The notes under the pieces are model-generated. The model did not search any database and was not told the origin of the DNA. It was given only the letters and a program-made list of their open reading frames with translations. A stretch of DNA of 64,000 nt from Otis tarda. Lineage: Eukaryota; Chordata; Aves; Otidiformes; Otididae. The translations under genes were made by a program, and so were the position numbers. Every line of letters begins with the position of its first letter. Positions within the stretch are counted from its first letter, which is position 1. Shown here one piece after another: positions 49,801-62,939 of the stretch. The stretch covers positions 23,374,501 through 23,438,500 of the forward strand of contig CM048553.1 in the NCBI GenBank assembly GCA_026413225.1, given 5' to 3'.

Positions 49801-51315
49801 CAGCCTGAGCATCCTCTAAGAGAAGCTGTCTTGACTTTTGTTTTTTTTTAAGAGATCAACTGTTTGTAAAGATGTATTCATGGTTATTGTCTTTTTTATT
49901 TATTAATACTCATGCTTGTATATGTAGACAGAAAAAAGAAAAATTCTGCTGGAGGGCAACTAAAGAGTAATAAACAAAAAAGTCATGATTCCCTCAACTT
50001 TCTGCTTCTTTGTTGCTGTTCTTTTCCAGGGAAACTGGTATTCTCAACTCTTCTGCATTTAATGCCTATTGAAAGCCTGCCAGTAGTTTTAGGGAGAGTG
50101 AATTTGATGATTCACATTATCCCATCCTGCCCTGTGTTTCCCAGAGTTTTCAGTAAATCATTTGTTACAGTTGTACTATCCCGTATTGTATTTATTTAGA
50201 GAAGTGTAGTTTAGAGTTGCAAGTGGTTCTTCAGTGTTTTCTCTTAGATTCCTCTGTCTGCATGCTTCAAATCTTAGTGTGCAAGTTTCAGTGGAAAGAA
50301 AATAAGAACAAAGTCGAAACTGTACCAAAATGTCTGAAAGTAGCTTTTCTTATTAATTAGTTAAATAACATGGCTGTTCCGTTTCTTGGGAGTTTTCAGG
50401 TCTAGAAACAACTGTTGCATTTCCATTGGGTAGCTGAGCATTTTCTTCCACTACTACTAGAATAAATGTCCCATTTCTGGCAGATCGTGAGTTACAAATT
50501 ATCTCCATGTTTGTTCTGTATAGGACTGAATGAAAGCAATTAATTTAGGGAAAATATATGGCAAAGAGAGAAAGAAACAAAGATGTTTCTCTAGCACTCG
50601 TTTTTCTTTGGTCTTGGTGACTGCTCAGGGGGTTGGAGTTTTAGGAGCCTTTTGGAGGAGATGGGTTACAGGGTGGTGAGTCAGAGCTTTGCAGAAAATG
50701 CAACTAATAGATTTTAGCCCATTTCTATCACCTTGCTATGTGGGCTTAAATGAGAATCTGTCTGAATGAAAAGTTTATTCCAGGTAATGTCGGTGACGTT
50801 TGTGAGTGTACCATAGTCTGACCAAACCAGTAACGTCTCAGCTGTTCTTCACCAGTCTGTGTCCAGAGCCAAGTTAAGGAAAGAGCAACACGTTAGCCAG
50901 GGGAAGTTTTCCAGTTGGATTTGCTCAGGGTTTTGCCCAGGGTGGAAGTTCAAAGAGAAAAGCTGTTTCCTAGTGTGGATGGGTTAAGATGGGGGGGTTA
51001 CTAAGGCACAGCCTCCCAGTCACAGGCTGTGTTGTTGGGAATTCTTGAATAAGCCTTGCAGATTGAGAAAATGAATCCTCTATTCATTATCACAGTCTGC
51101 TTTGTCCACTTCAATGCTGTTTTATTTGGTTAATGGCATATTGTTATTTAGTAAATATATTTACTTTCTGCATTCACAAACCTGTACGATATGTTTTGTT
51201 GTGGCTGAATACTAATTCCAGTCTTTTCAATATTGCAGTCTACCCACATTGCTCGAGCCAGCTTCCAGGTTGATGCTTTCGGATCATCTTTCATCCTAGA
51301 TGTGATGCTAAACCA
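31801..51315 (+). CDS. ADAM22: ADAM22, non-catalytic ADAM receptor (5' part: exons 1-3)
   Basis: Partial model join(31801..31858, 32006..32169, 51239..51315), continuing right of the window; 99 complete codons. Residues 1-19 form a signal peptide ([19 protein letters not shown]). Exon 2 gives a Gly/Ala/Arg-rich segment, then [16 protein letters not shown] and ALSTRVRS. Exon 3 gives [19 protein letters not shown]. The last two pieces match the start of the ADAM22 prodomain. Known of the family: a type I membrane ADAM whose metalloprotease site is inactive; it is a neuronal receptor for LGI1 that links to PSD-95 at synapses. Gene order (ADAM22 just downstream of DBF4, same strand) agrees. Metalloprotease-like, disintegrin and later domains are not in the window. 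Confidence 0.92.
32006..32169 (+). CDS. ADAM22: ADAM22 exon 2
   Basis: Follows a 147-base intron. Acceptor CCTGCCCAG, donor CACAG^GTAGGC; 164 bases, ending in phase 0. The first part is Ala/Gly/Arg-rich and the second part ([21 protein letters not shown]) is conserved prodomain. Confidence 0.9.
36775..37772 (+). mobile_element. CR1 LINE, ORF2 C-terminal half and 3' end
   Basis: Plus strand. Translated pieces in order: the palm region [23 protein letters not shown]; the catalytic box, here [46 protein letters not shown]; then, after frameshifts near 36935 and 37215, [37 protein letters not shown] to the end of ORF2. The 3' end carries several ATTCTATG units (about 37739-37770). Inactive: 5'-truncated, frameshifted, and altered at the active site. 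Confidence 0.93.
37739..37772 (+). repeat. CR1 3' tail microsatellite (ATTCTATG)n
   Basis: About four copies of the 8-base unit at the 3' end of the preceding CR1, the diagnostic CR1 terminus. Confidence 0.9.
38843..40541 (-). mobile_element. CR1 LINE, 1.7 kb with long reverse-transcriptase frame
   Basis: Minus strand, antisense in ADAM22 intron 2. The 3' end (CATAGAATTATAGAATGG on the plus strand) is at 38843; the 5' truncation is at about 40541. A single open frame of 434 codons (40539 down to 39235) covers the reverse transcriptase: [36 protein letters not shown], the palm motif [16 protein letters not shown], the catalytic box FADDTK, and the thumb [17 protein letters not shown]. The end of ORF2 ([20 protein letters not shown] onwards) continues in another frame from about 39255. 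The endonuclease domain is missing, so it cannot move on its own. Confidence 0.94.
42133..42162. repeat. TTC/poly-T simple repeat
   Basis: About six TTC units followed by a run of T. Confidence 0.85.
49264..49309. repeat. Exact tandem duplication, 23-bp unit
   Basis: The unit TACATGCCTTGGGGGTCTAT plus ACG occurs twice with no mismatch (49264-49286 and 49287-49309), followed by a partly similar third piece. Confidence 0.9.
51239..51315 (+). CDS. ADAM22: ADAM22 exon 3
   Basis: Acceptor AATATTGCAG, donor AACCA^GTAAGT; 77 bases encoding [25 protein letters not shown] plus two bases of a His or Gln codon. It is very close to the mammalian prodomain segment and in phase with exon 2. Confidence 0.93.
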
Positions 51316-51724
51316 GTAAGTAATGACTGTGTCTTACTCTACATTCGTTCAAGACCTGGTGCCAATGAAATGTCATTTTTTCAGTGGAGGCTTTAGAGAC
51401 TGTATTATAGCACAAATGCTATTTCTAGGTATTGAGTTAATCTCTAGTAGTACATTTTAAGTTCTTTTGTTATTTTCTCCAGTGCCGTTGTAGGTTTTGA
51501 TATTCCCATTGTTACTACTTAGTAGCTATTGCAGCGTAACTAACGTTTTAGTGTTACAATTTCATTTGCTGTCTTTCAGTTTACCGTAAAGGCAAATTAC
51601 TATACTCATGCAGAGCCTCCCTGGATATTAAAAGATGGAGTTGCTGAAAACTGGTAGCTGTTAGCATTTTAATAACCAAGTGTGAAATACTGGACATACA
51701 GCAATTACACTACAGCTAATTCTC

Positions 51725-51747
51725 AAAAAAAAAAAAAAAAAAAAAAG
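51725..51747. repeat. Poly-A tract
   Basis: Twenty-three consecutive A bases. Confidence 0.95.
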
Positions 51748-54530
51748 GATGGATAGCTGGGAATGAAGTTTCTCTGGATGCATTTATAGTCTTTTGGGAA
51801 TAGACAAGCATCATAAGGCGGTAGCACACTGTGAACTTCAGTTTATGAGGAAAGATTGAACAATAGTAAACTTAAAGTGAAATCTGGTACGTAGTTTTCA
51901 GTAATGAGTTTTTGAAATAGCCCTTTAGCACAGGTGTTTTAAAATAGGAGTTGCTTTACTTTTCTGATCTGAAGTGAAAAGTGAATAAATAATACAGTAA
52001 AAAGAAATGCTTTGTTAAGTAATTCAGGTCCTAGTAAGTGAGGTCCACGTTGCGTGGTTCAGTGTAAAAGAAAAACTGCTTAATTGCTACAAGTTTTCCT
52101 GCTGTAAAGATGAACCATTCAGGTTGCAATGGAAGCAACTTGAATTTCATTTTTTTTCCACTTGTAAATACATTTTAAACAGTGGCAATTTCTTTGTGTG
52201 CACTGACACGAGTTAAAAACCACATGTGAATCCTTGCTGGTTACAGAGGGCAGACACTGCGCTCCTGGAAGGAGAGGGAAAGAGGCTGGTTAGAAGTACA
52301 GTTTTATAACAAATGCATTTTATAAGAATTCTAGAGGAAGAATTTCCTGCTAAAAAGCACCAAGTCCATGATATTGAAATGTTTGTTCGAAATTGCCATT
52401 TTTTATACATGTTTATACCTTATTGAGAGTAGGTTGTATAAATCTGTTTTTACTTTGTGTGGCAGATTAATGGTGTGATCACAGTTTCTGAAAGGTCGGG
52501 ATTTTAATTGCAGTATGAATACCAGGTCATCTTAATAAAAGTAAATACGTTTATTAGTGGTACCTGAAAAAAAAGTTAAGGATGTGATTTTAATTGACTA
52601 CAGTAGTTCTCTGTAGGTGATTTTTTTTTTACACACATGTACATATGCACACAAACACACACACAAACATGTATATTTAAAATTTGATGTGTTTTGAGCT
52701 GGATCCTATTTTTATGTCATTCTTTTATTGCCTTTAATGATATTAGACCAGTATTTGTATGAGTAAGACTGTCAAAATGTCTTGTTATTGTTTTTAAAGA
52801 GTGCCAGTATCCAACTTAAAAATTAACTTTTCCTAAGGAGTTATGCTTTTTATAATGTGAAAAAAGTCTTGTCACAGACTGTGGAAAATGAAAGCAAGAA
52901 GGCTGCAAGGAAATTAAGATGTATGGCTTCTATCATGATATTTAAATCAATATTTAAGCTTCCTGTGAAATGGCATTTGCAGATCATAAAATAAGAAAGG
53001 GGCCCAGTGTAGGGGAGCAACATTTAAAATGTATTCTTAATTGTTATTTCTATGAACAAATCTGTTTTATTTGGAAGACTTTGTATGTTTTTATTATCTT
53101 TCAATTCTTACTCTCCATATTACATTTTGTATGTATTTGCTAAGGATTCTGGGAGAAAAACACTATTTTTTTTGAGGAGTGGTTTGCAAATTCAGCCCAC
53201 AGTAGCTTTACAATTGAAAAGTAGTTGAATGCTTGAAAGGAGCAAGTTGCAAGATTTTAGTTTTCCTCTGGAAAAAAATATCAGCTTAGTATATATAACT
53301 GAACCTCAAAAGCATACTGATGCAGGCCTCTGTGGTAATATTAGCTCTTATGGTTAATATGCATTTGAGGAATGTTAAAGGAGGCATGGGGAACAGAGAG
53401 GGGGGAAAATTAATGTAAAATACGTAAGTTGTCAGAAGGGAGAGACTCCCTCTGCCTTTGTCAGTCTCCTTTCTTGCAGTCTTCATGTTGTTTAAAGGTT
53501 AGTGTGTATGGCTCATATGTGTGAATATATCTGAGCATCAGCTCTAGTTAAAATGTCAGTGGTGAGCAGTGATAGTGAAAGTGTTCCTTCTTCTGTTTGG
53601 CTACACAATTTATGGAAGAAAAAAGTTCAAAATTAAAATTATGGTAGTTAACAGAGGGCTTAAAAAAAATCAGAAACTGAAATATACTCCTGCTCCCTAA
53701 TGTCTATCTGCAGATAGATTTTCTTTGTTTGCTGCTTTCTTTGTGGGCATTATTTTCTCTATCTTCTTCAATTACATCTTTTTATCTGACAGTCAATTTC
53801 TCTCTTTCCTCTGCTGCATTTTTGTCTATGCTCTGTTATACATCCCTCTGTTATATACCCGTTTGTGTTCCATATTCTGTTGTGTTTGTGTATTTTCTGT
53901 CTCTTTTCTTACTCTGTTCTCTAAAAAGTCACGCATTTCTTTCTTTTCTCTTTCCATCAGAAATAATTGTCCCCTCCGCCATTGTCATAGATACCACGCA
54001 ACTTTCCTGTTTTCCTCTCAACCCTTTTCTTGACAACTTTGTACACTGACAGCTGAGGCTGGTAGAAATGTTGATGGTCTCCTACTTGTCTCTTTTCCGT
54101 CATTACCTAATACTCTCTGTTTTATCTCTTAACTTCAACAAAGGAGATGCTACTGTTCAATCTGGGTGTTAGTTGAAGCAACTTTCCTTTCCTAGTCCCT
54201 TCCTCTGCCACCTCTCACAGCAATGGCCAGCCCCCAAAGGCTGATGGCTGCAATGAAACAAGCTGGGAAGGTTCAGGAGGTGGGCAGGGAAAGAAAAAGC
54301 GGAACTTACGCTGACATTTCAGACATCAGAAAAATTGTGGGCCGTTCTGCCGGTCCTGGATGCAAGTGAGAGGAAGGAAGAATAGTTTTCCAACTGGCAT
54401 TACTCTGACAGTTTAATTTAACATTGAAATCTGGATCTTTTCTTCTTGCTTGTTTTGGATCTCAACCAGTTTTGAATGCATGTTTGTTCATGTTAAATAC
54501 AGATGTGAGATACACTGAAACGTCACCTTG

Positions 54531-54570
54531 AATAATAAATAATAATAATAATAATAATAATAAATAATTA
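54531..54570. repeat. AAT microsatellite
   Basis: A run of about a dozen AAT units with a few AAAT interruptions, ending some 40 bases before a CR1 3' end. Confidence 0.93.
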
Positions 54571-54608
54571 CAATAAAGTTTCCTTTTTTGCAGTGATGAT
54601 GGTATTTT

Positions 54609-54752
54609 CATAGAATCATAGAATCATAGAATGGTTAGAGTTGGAAGGGACCTTCAAAGGTCATCTAGTCCAACCCCCCTGCAAGAAGCAGGGACATCCC
54701 TGACTAGATCAGGTTGCTCAGAGCCTCATCCAGCCTGGCCTTGAACATTTCC
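54609..54752 (-). mobile_element. CR1 LINE, 144-base 3' stub
   Basis: Starts with the tail repeat CATAGAATCATAGAATCATA, followed by the CR1 3' UTR (AGAGTTGGAAGGGACCTT, GGGACATCC, CAGGTTGCTCAGAGCC). It closely resembles the first 140 bases of the 38843 copy, so it is likely the same subfamily. Strongly 5'-truncated. Confidence 0.92.
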
Positions 54753-57700
54753 ATTTTCTGCACATATATCATAAGTCTCTCTTCCTTTTTTCCCCTGAGT
54801 TGCCACAATGTCGCTACAATAAGCCTTTTTTAAAGATACATTGTTTCTTTTTAAACTTTTTTTGCCTATTCAATGACTGAAGTATTTACAAAGGAGCTTT
54901 CGGATCAAATCAGCTGTATTTTTAGATGGTTCAATCCCTTAGGCAAAGGTTAGGGACACATTAGTTGCATCCCTGTGTATATGGATCCATTGCCTCAGTA
55001 TCTTTATGCGTTCCGAGCTGCATGTGAGGGAGCTGTTTTCTGTGGCCACCTTCGTTAACGCCACCCTCGGCCCCCAGGCCTGGGGCCTGCCCTGACCACT
55101 GGGCCGCGCAGGCGGGTGCTGCTCACAGCCTCCCCTCCTTCAGCACATGTCCGGCTCTGGCCATGAACCCAGAACTGTGCTAGGTTTGCATAGCAATTAG
55201 GTGTGCTGATTTGTTTATTTTTTAATTCCTTCCTCTTTAATGTTGTGATGGCATCTGTGGCTCAACAAATGGCTGCTTCTTTTCTTCATGCAGAATATTT
55301 CTTCTTAAATGCAGCCACATGACCATTTACACTCTCCTCTTGGGTTGTAATGATGTGATTAAACAGCAGAGCTCACCAGGAAACGGGATGTGTTTCCGAA
55401 AGCCTCTTTGAGGCCCTTTTGGTCCTGTGGACCACATGGTCTGTTTTGAGGGGATCTGGGCCAGGGCATGTTCAAGCGTGTGAAGCAGCAGAGACCTAAC
55501 ATCATAATGGCCCAAACCAAGCTGGGATCACAGGGTTGGGTTGGGAAAGAGCACACTGCATGTTGGTTAATCTGAAAAACTACAGTATCTCTGCTTGCCT
55601 GGAGTTTGGACAGGCCCTGGCATGGGTTGAGCAGTGCAGATTCTCTTTGTGGTAGCCTTGATGGGCAAGAAAGAGGATCGAGGCCCTTCCTAGCTTCAGC
55701 GTCATCCTTCACACAAGGGCTCTGGTGTCTTCTGTCACAGGGACGTGCAAAGAGTGTTTCTTTTGCCAGAATCTAAATTGTGGTCACTTCTGAGGTGTAG
55801 TGTGGGCACCAAGTACCCTGCTGAGGAGACTTTTGGCCTTCAGAAAGCTCCCTGGAGCATCTGGCCACCTGTGAGTGCCCTGGCTCCTCATGTATATATA
55901 GTAAGAAGAGCCCTGCCCAATCCTGGCTTTTTTTTTGTGACAGCAAAAACATCGATAGCCTGAGATCGTCAGGTTTGTGGTGATGGGGAAGTGCTCTGAA
56001 GGATCATGAGCATAAATAAGGATTTCAAGCTTGTATTCAGCACATTAGGACTGAATATATTGACAGGTATTTTGTATATTTCAGTCTTAATTTAAGTTAA
56101 TTCTGGTTAGTGATACTGGAAGGTTCCTGGTGCTCCGGGAATTAATTATTTTGACTTGCCAGTGAATAGTTTTTGCAGCTTCTGCTGAGAAGGATGCAGA
56201 CATTCCTCATGCCTTGTGGGGAATGTTTATTAGGAATGTCTTTTAACTAGAGTTTTGCAAACCTTACAGAATCAGATCATAAACTTCATGACAAAACCCG
56301 GAAAACAGAAGCAAAATAAAAGGCAGCTTGACAGACAAGTGCCAGCTTTTTTATGAGACAAACTGCTGAAACCTTGCCTGTAATTTCTCTTGGCAAATGG
56401 TCTCCAACACTAATATCAATGTGTCATGTAAGCTGTAAATGAAAAACATATTCCTAAATTTGCTCTGAATCATAAACATTTAGCTGTGTGGAATTCAAAG
56501 GATTAGCTTCCTGAGGTATTTTAGAAAATGCAGTTACACCATTTCTGACTATATTTCTGGTAAGTCTTTCTCCCATGTTGCCCCCATGAGTCTTGTGCTC
56601 CTTCTGGTCACTCGCAGGCTGGGCGTGTGGTTGAGGTGCTCTGCCTTTTCTGTTGAGTTGTGCTGCCAAGTGCGAGAGGTTACATCTACTATTCCTGCTC
56701 TATAAGTACTCCATGCTTAGTGCTCCACTATTCTTGTAATGAATCCCAGTAACTGGATGTGGTGATGGTCAGGTCAAACCTGAGGAGGCACAGCTCTTCC
56801 TTTAAGCTGTTTTGGGTCTCTCTAAAGTCCAGCTCAATCCCTTATTAGTAATTCTAATGAACCCCTTGGCTGCACACAGTCCCAGCTGCTCTAACTGGCA
56901 GCTGGAATTTTTGGGGATCGAGGGAATTCAAGCTCTCTTCACTTTTCTTATTCATGCCCTGTGCACGCAGGCTGAGGAGCGCCACTTGGGTATGATCACA
57001 TTTTGGTAATTGGTTCTTACTTAAAATAATGTCTTTTTTTTTTTTTTTTTGATCATATGAGAGTGCTCTGAAAGTTTAATTGTAATATTTAGTACCAATT
57101 TACAGGAAGCATGATACAGACCTAGTTTAGGTGTTCTGAGTGAGGTACTGAATCGTGTTCCGCACTATTTTTTAATTATTTCTGAAGTGATGTTTGTCAT
57201 GGGCTCTATGATCAGAACCCCAGTTGACTCAACAGATTATTCTTTCACAACCCCATTTTGCAAAGTCATTCCTTCCTCCCTCCCAGTCTGTGGTGGAAAA
57301 ACTGGTATGGTCATAATTGCAAAGCAGACTTAATAAACACTTTTTCCCTGATATTGTTGCTTATTTTCAAAGGTTGATTTTGTTCTCTGGGAGGCAGTTA
57401 TTCTGCATCTCTGTTTGCGTTATCACACTTTGCTAACACATATTTTGGACAAACTGGTTTGAATGGCTTTGAATGGTTTTGAATGGCTTATAGATTTTTA
57501 TTTTTTTTGTCTTTAACAAAAAGAATCAGTTCTGCTGAGATTTTTGCTCACTAATTCTATTTGTGCTAAAAGACAAAGAAAGGTAAGACAAAAATTCAAG
57601 GTTTCGTTAGTGTATCACTAAACACATCCTGGGACTAGGGAGAATGCCTAGGATTATGCAGGTAGTCCTGTGTAGCTTCATCACTAAGGGTTCCTGCCTT

Positions 57701-60700
57701 TGTGGGTATTTTTCCAGTTTTATGTTGAAGAAGTATGGGAATGAAGATATTTTTTTTTTCTCCTACCTTGGTACATATAATGTATCAGCCTTCTTTTTTT
57801 ACAGTAAATAGGTTGAGCTCCTGGATCCTGACAAAATGTTGTCCTTTAAGTCCTTTAGTAATTTCTGTGACTTTTTCCTGACCTCCCCAGTTTATTGGTA
57901 TCCTTGCAGAACTGCATTTTGACAGTACCTTGTATAAAGGTAGCAGAACTTTCCCATTTCTAATTCACATACCTCTTTACATCGTTCCCAGGATTTTACC
58001 AAGTTTTTTTTTTCCTGTTTTTCTTTTTTATTTTCCTTTCTTTTTTTCTTTTTCTTTTAAACTTCCTTTTTCCAAGCTTAGAATTGACTGCTTGGTAAAT
58101 AGGAACTATAGTCTTTGGTCTTATTATATCATCGGTATTACTGAATTTGTAATCCTGTGCAAGAAAAATATCAGGCTTACTTTGCCAAGAAAATTTTTCC
58201 ATAAATCTATGTTGGTTATCAGTAAGTTTATTACCTTCCTTTAATTTGTTTTATATAATGTTACGTTGTGCTTAAGACTTCTTTTGGAAAAGGTAAATTG
58301 CTTTTGATGACTCCATTACATGTTCTTTTTTAGTATTATAATTCAGTTTTTGATTAACATATTTCTGTTATGATTATGTCTGTATTATTGTCAATAGAAG
58401 TTGTTGTTGTTGTTGAATTTAGTACTGGCTACTGGTAAAGGCTGTTGAAATCAACAGAAGTTTGCTACTGACTTCAGTTGGATGGGGATATGGAAAATTT
58501 AAGTGATGTCTGTGAAATGTTTGCAAGTGTTTAATTCACATTCTGTTTAAGATGAGAACAAAAAAAAAGGTAATTTGTTTCATTCATCTGTTATTTCCAA
58601 ATGTGTAACTGTAGGGTAGTCCTAAGCATCTGGGAGAGAATTCCCCTGATGTTTCTGAAACACCACTTAAATTTCCATGGTTTGTGACTTCTAAGAAAAA
58701 GAATATTTGAAAACATTTATCTGTGTATATAAAATCTTTGCATCCCCACATAGGATCCTTTCCTAGCCCATTAAAAAAGTTTCTGAGAAGATTAGTCCTT
58801 TGTTTTCCTCTCAATGGATGAGATAAAGAATATTTTACTGCTTTTAGGTAATTGCATTCATTGGAAGCAATATTTGTTTGTTTACAGTAGAGTAATTAAA
58901 ACATATGGGATTATCAGCACTTAGTAAATTGCCTTTCCATGGTCTGAATTTTTTTGACACAAAAATAATTATAGAAAATGTATTACTGTGTTTTTGTGAG
59001 TGTGTGTATGTAGGAAGAAAATGATTAATTATTCTGGAGAAGTATTATTAGTCTATTACTATAATGTTTTTCTTTCTTGATGCTATTCCTTAGATTACCA
59101 GATCACTGACAAGCTATGTACTTTACACACGCATATACAGAGATACCTCATATGTACAGATCAATCATGTGCTATATTTAGCATATGTTAAAGTAAAATG
59201 GTGTAATTTAGGGAAAGAATGAAATTACTTAATATGTTTCAGTGCCTATGAATTTATCATCTTTTAAGTGCTAAGTATCTCCAAGTGGCAGTAACTTTAA
59301 CAATCAAATGACCTCTAGCTATTATGAAAGATTTTAAAATAAAAATGAATTGTATTTTTTACTTAGCCTTTACAAAGTGACTATTATAGTCAAAGTGTAA
59401 TTTCTGGATTTGCTCTTGAAATGGAATTATATCCTCATATGCTAACATCAGTTTGGGCACCACAGTTCTTACTTGCATGTTTGGATTCTATATACGTTAC
59501 TCCCACTTCTGTAAATAATACAAAACAAACCATTGACCTTTCCAACTATTTCTATTTTTGGTTATGGTTTAACAGCTAGAATAAGATTTGTGTTTACAAA
59601 AGCAAGCAAGAGCCATACAGGTTGGTCTAATAAAAGTGATTATATTTTCTTATTTACTATCTGTCACTTAGATTCTCAGACCACTGTGGATACAACACTA
59701 TTAGTGTCCTATGAATTGTTACATATAAATACTGATCAGAGTAAGACATGTGAAGAGCATAGTAAACAGGAAAATGCATGAGAATGCCAGGTATTTTCTG
59801 TGCTGTCATTTGTAGGGCATCTCCTGTCAGTCAGCAGCCCTCCTGCTGATACAGTTCCCTTCATGTGCCTCTCCCTGTGTTGTCCAGCCGCTCTGCCCTG
59901 TTTTTTACTTTCTCCTTGAGAACTCGGTTGGCATCATGACCTTCTGTATGTGTGCATTAAAAACAGCACTTACAGAAACAGAGGAAGTGCTGTGGGCCTT
60001 TTAGCTTGGGGCTGAAATATGTTCCTCAGCGAAGCTGTGAAATGAGTTGGATTTGCCTTTTCTAGACAAGGAGTCAAGTGGTGCATGGAGCTAGGAAAGA
60101 AGATATGGAGAATGAAAATAGTAGAAATGTTTAGGCTTTCTGGGGGGAATTGGAAGATCTAATGGATGGCTGAATAACCATCAGCGTACAAACTCACGGT
60201 CTTTAATTCTGCAAGATCTTTACATGAGGAATAGGTTATTCAGCCCTCTTTACTCAGGATCGTGGTTCTACTTAGGAAGTGTTTTTTTAGTCCAGAGCCT
60301 GAATCAATAGGCAGTATTAAAGCAATATGTTGTTAACATATAGAATGTCTTTCCTAGCAAATAATTTCTGGACTTGTGCACACAAACTCGGTTGTTTTAA
60401 AGCAATGGACTTGTTTGCTTTCTTTGCAGGATCTGTTCCAGAGATAAGGTGCTACCTGTGAAGTCTACAGCCATTTGTTTCCGTGGTTGTGTGAGATTTA
60501 CATAGCATTTTTTTAATGCATTTTGCTAGTAAGATTTGCTAGTAAGATGAGTGTGCTCACATTTCCTCGCTTGGTGGCTAGAAACAGGCTTCTTTCAACA
60601 GACTTTCTGTGTGGTGTGTGGTCTTTAATGTTTTCCTTTGGTTGGGACCTGCTAGTGGATAAAACCTCATTTACAGGCAGTTGTGTCATCTTAGTGCAGA

Positions 60701-62939
60701 AAGTTTGTTTCCTTGAAGAAAACCACAAACAGACCAAATTCTGCACTTCCCTTTGAAGGGCTTTGCACATGTTGCTCCAGTTCTCTTTCCAGATGTATTA
60801 GCATGAGGAGTGCACTCAGTGTAGTCATCACTCCCTGTGGAGACACTTCTTTCCTCTTCCAGAACACGTGCAAAAATCAGGTTTTCAAATCCTGGAGCAC
60901 CAATTTGGAAATGCAAATCTGGTAGGAAACTACTGATCCTGCCCATGGCTCTCTTTCCCTTTTGTCAGGGGTGCTGTGAGCAAGGCAGCCAGATGTACTG
61001 CTAACCTGTTGGGGTTTGTGTCGTATCCCGTTGGTACCACAGCACCCTGAGGCACCCTGGGCTGAGTCAGACTTGTTGCCTTTTGTTAGAGGGTATCCCC
61101 CACGGAGGATGCTTCTGAGTTGTAGACAGATGTGTTAAAAGTTATTTTTGATAGACAAGTATCCTACTGGTAAACCTTTCCCTTGCACATAACCCAAAGA
61201 TGCTCTTATTCTGTTGATGCACTGTAGGTCAGGGTTGACTTGGCTATAACCTGATCCTCTCTCAATTCAAACAACTGGACTCTTTTGATACTTGCCAGGC
61301 CTTCACACTTTATAGTCTGTGATTCTGTGTTACAGTGATGCTTCTGTAGTGCCCCACCTAATTCCTTTTTCTTTTTTTTTTTTCAATTATATGATAATCA
61401 AATTTTGCTTTTAAATAATCTTCTGATTTGAACAGAACTCAGTATATCTCTGAAATTCTTCAAATACCTAATTGCTTCCTGTATAGCTTGATGAATGAAG
61501 CAATGAAAGATATCTTATTTATACTGCTTATCAAATAGGGCATTAAAATCTGTGTTTTATGGAAATATGGAACAATTTGCATTGCACCAATATATTAAGA
61601 AGTTATTCAATGAAATGTACCATCAGATAATCCTGACAGAAACACTGAGGCATGTGGCTGTTTTATGGTATGTTATTAAAAATAGCTCTCTTAAAAATTC
61701 CTTTTCTGTTTCTTTTCAAGTGTTTTAACCAAGGGAGTATGGAATCTGCTTGCATTACCAAAAAATACAAATAAATTCATGAATACCATAAAAGATCCTT
61801 TTGTCAGTTGACGAAGGACTGGTTGTGTGATCATAGTTGTATTTCTTTTAAAAAGAAAAAGACAAAACAATGTTAGAGAGTATTTATCATGTGTCCTCAT
61901 TCTGTTCCATTTACTTTATTTCTGCCATCCCAAAGGAAATAAAATGCTGTCATTGGTGTGATACACAGTGAGATGAAGGAGAAGAATCATCTTGTACTTT
62001 TATTAAAGATGAACTACAAAGAGATATTTCTTCTAAACTGGGCTTCTACCCTTTTTTGAGATGTAAAAGGTCAGTTGAAAAAAAATATAATTTTTTTTTT
62101 GTTCTTGATCGTTCTTCCTTCCATTCCCCAAAGAAATAAAACCGCTTAAATTCCTGCTTTTTAATAGCCAAATTTGGTTTTATCCACCCTTGTTTACCCT
62201 CATATCGGATCTCCTTGTTCTTGCAGAAGAGTCTATTGGAGAAGTTATAAATGTACAGGAAGAGTTACAAATGTATGGTGTGTACTCATCTCCTGAAGTA
62301 AAACCCCTGCTGATGACATACTGAAGATTGGCCTAAATATCAAAGATGTGAGATTTGCTTCAGAAGAACAAAACGAAAGCATTCATATCCAAAGGGCATC
62401 ACAGATTTTAAGCCCCTGGTTGCATGTTGTCAGGTATACCATAGTGATAGTTCCAAGACTGTAAATCATTGTAGAGATTACTAAATATATCATTTGAAAA
62501 GAAAAATAAATATCACCCTGTTTTCTTGAATATTGTGAATTTTTTATATCTTTTGGTTCTGCCTAAGCCAGCTAGCGAAAAAGGCACATCTTAAAGATTT
62601 TTTCCCTCTACAAAGCAGTTCCATTAGAACACAACTGTGCCTTTTCTCACTGTAAATGTGGTACTTGTTGTGGCACCCATTCAACCTTCCTTTCACAGAG
62701 ACAGCCTTGGTGGCAACAGTAAAATTGTAATTGTCTCTCTGCTTATTATTGCTCTTATAATGAATCTTACTTTCCAGTTGGTCTGTCAAATTTTGATAGT
62801 AGTCAATAAAGTTATGCTGAGAGAAAAGGAGAAAAAATTAGCTTGACATTATGTTTGTATAATGGAGTTACACATGTTTTCCGAGCAAAGAAGTAAAGAA
62901 ATTCAGATGTATCTCCACTTTCTAAAGGGACAGCTGTTT

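Larger units (their letters stand above)
32170..51238 (+). other. ADAM22: ADAM22 intron 2 (about 19 kb)
   Basis: Holds two long CR1 copies (36775-37772 plus, 38843-40541 minus), a TTC/poly-T tract near 42133-42162 and a 23-bp tandem duplication (49264-49309). The remaining sequence (32500-36770, 40545-51238) shows no exon, RNA gene or recognised repeat family; short open frames there have no domain. Confidence 0.7.

Noticed and set aside
56050-56068. Possible ADAM22 exon 4 (short TEYID-like translation before a GT)
   Set aside because: Only a few residues resemble the expected segment; there is no good upstream open frame or matching sequence around it.
60421-60455. TTTCTTTGCAG followed by GATCTG as an ADAM22 exon start
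   Set aside because: A good acceptor-like sequence, but the frame reaches a stop after six codons and does not match the ADAM22 prodomain.
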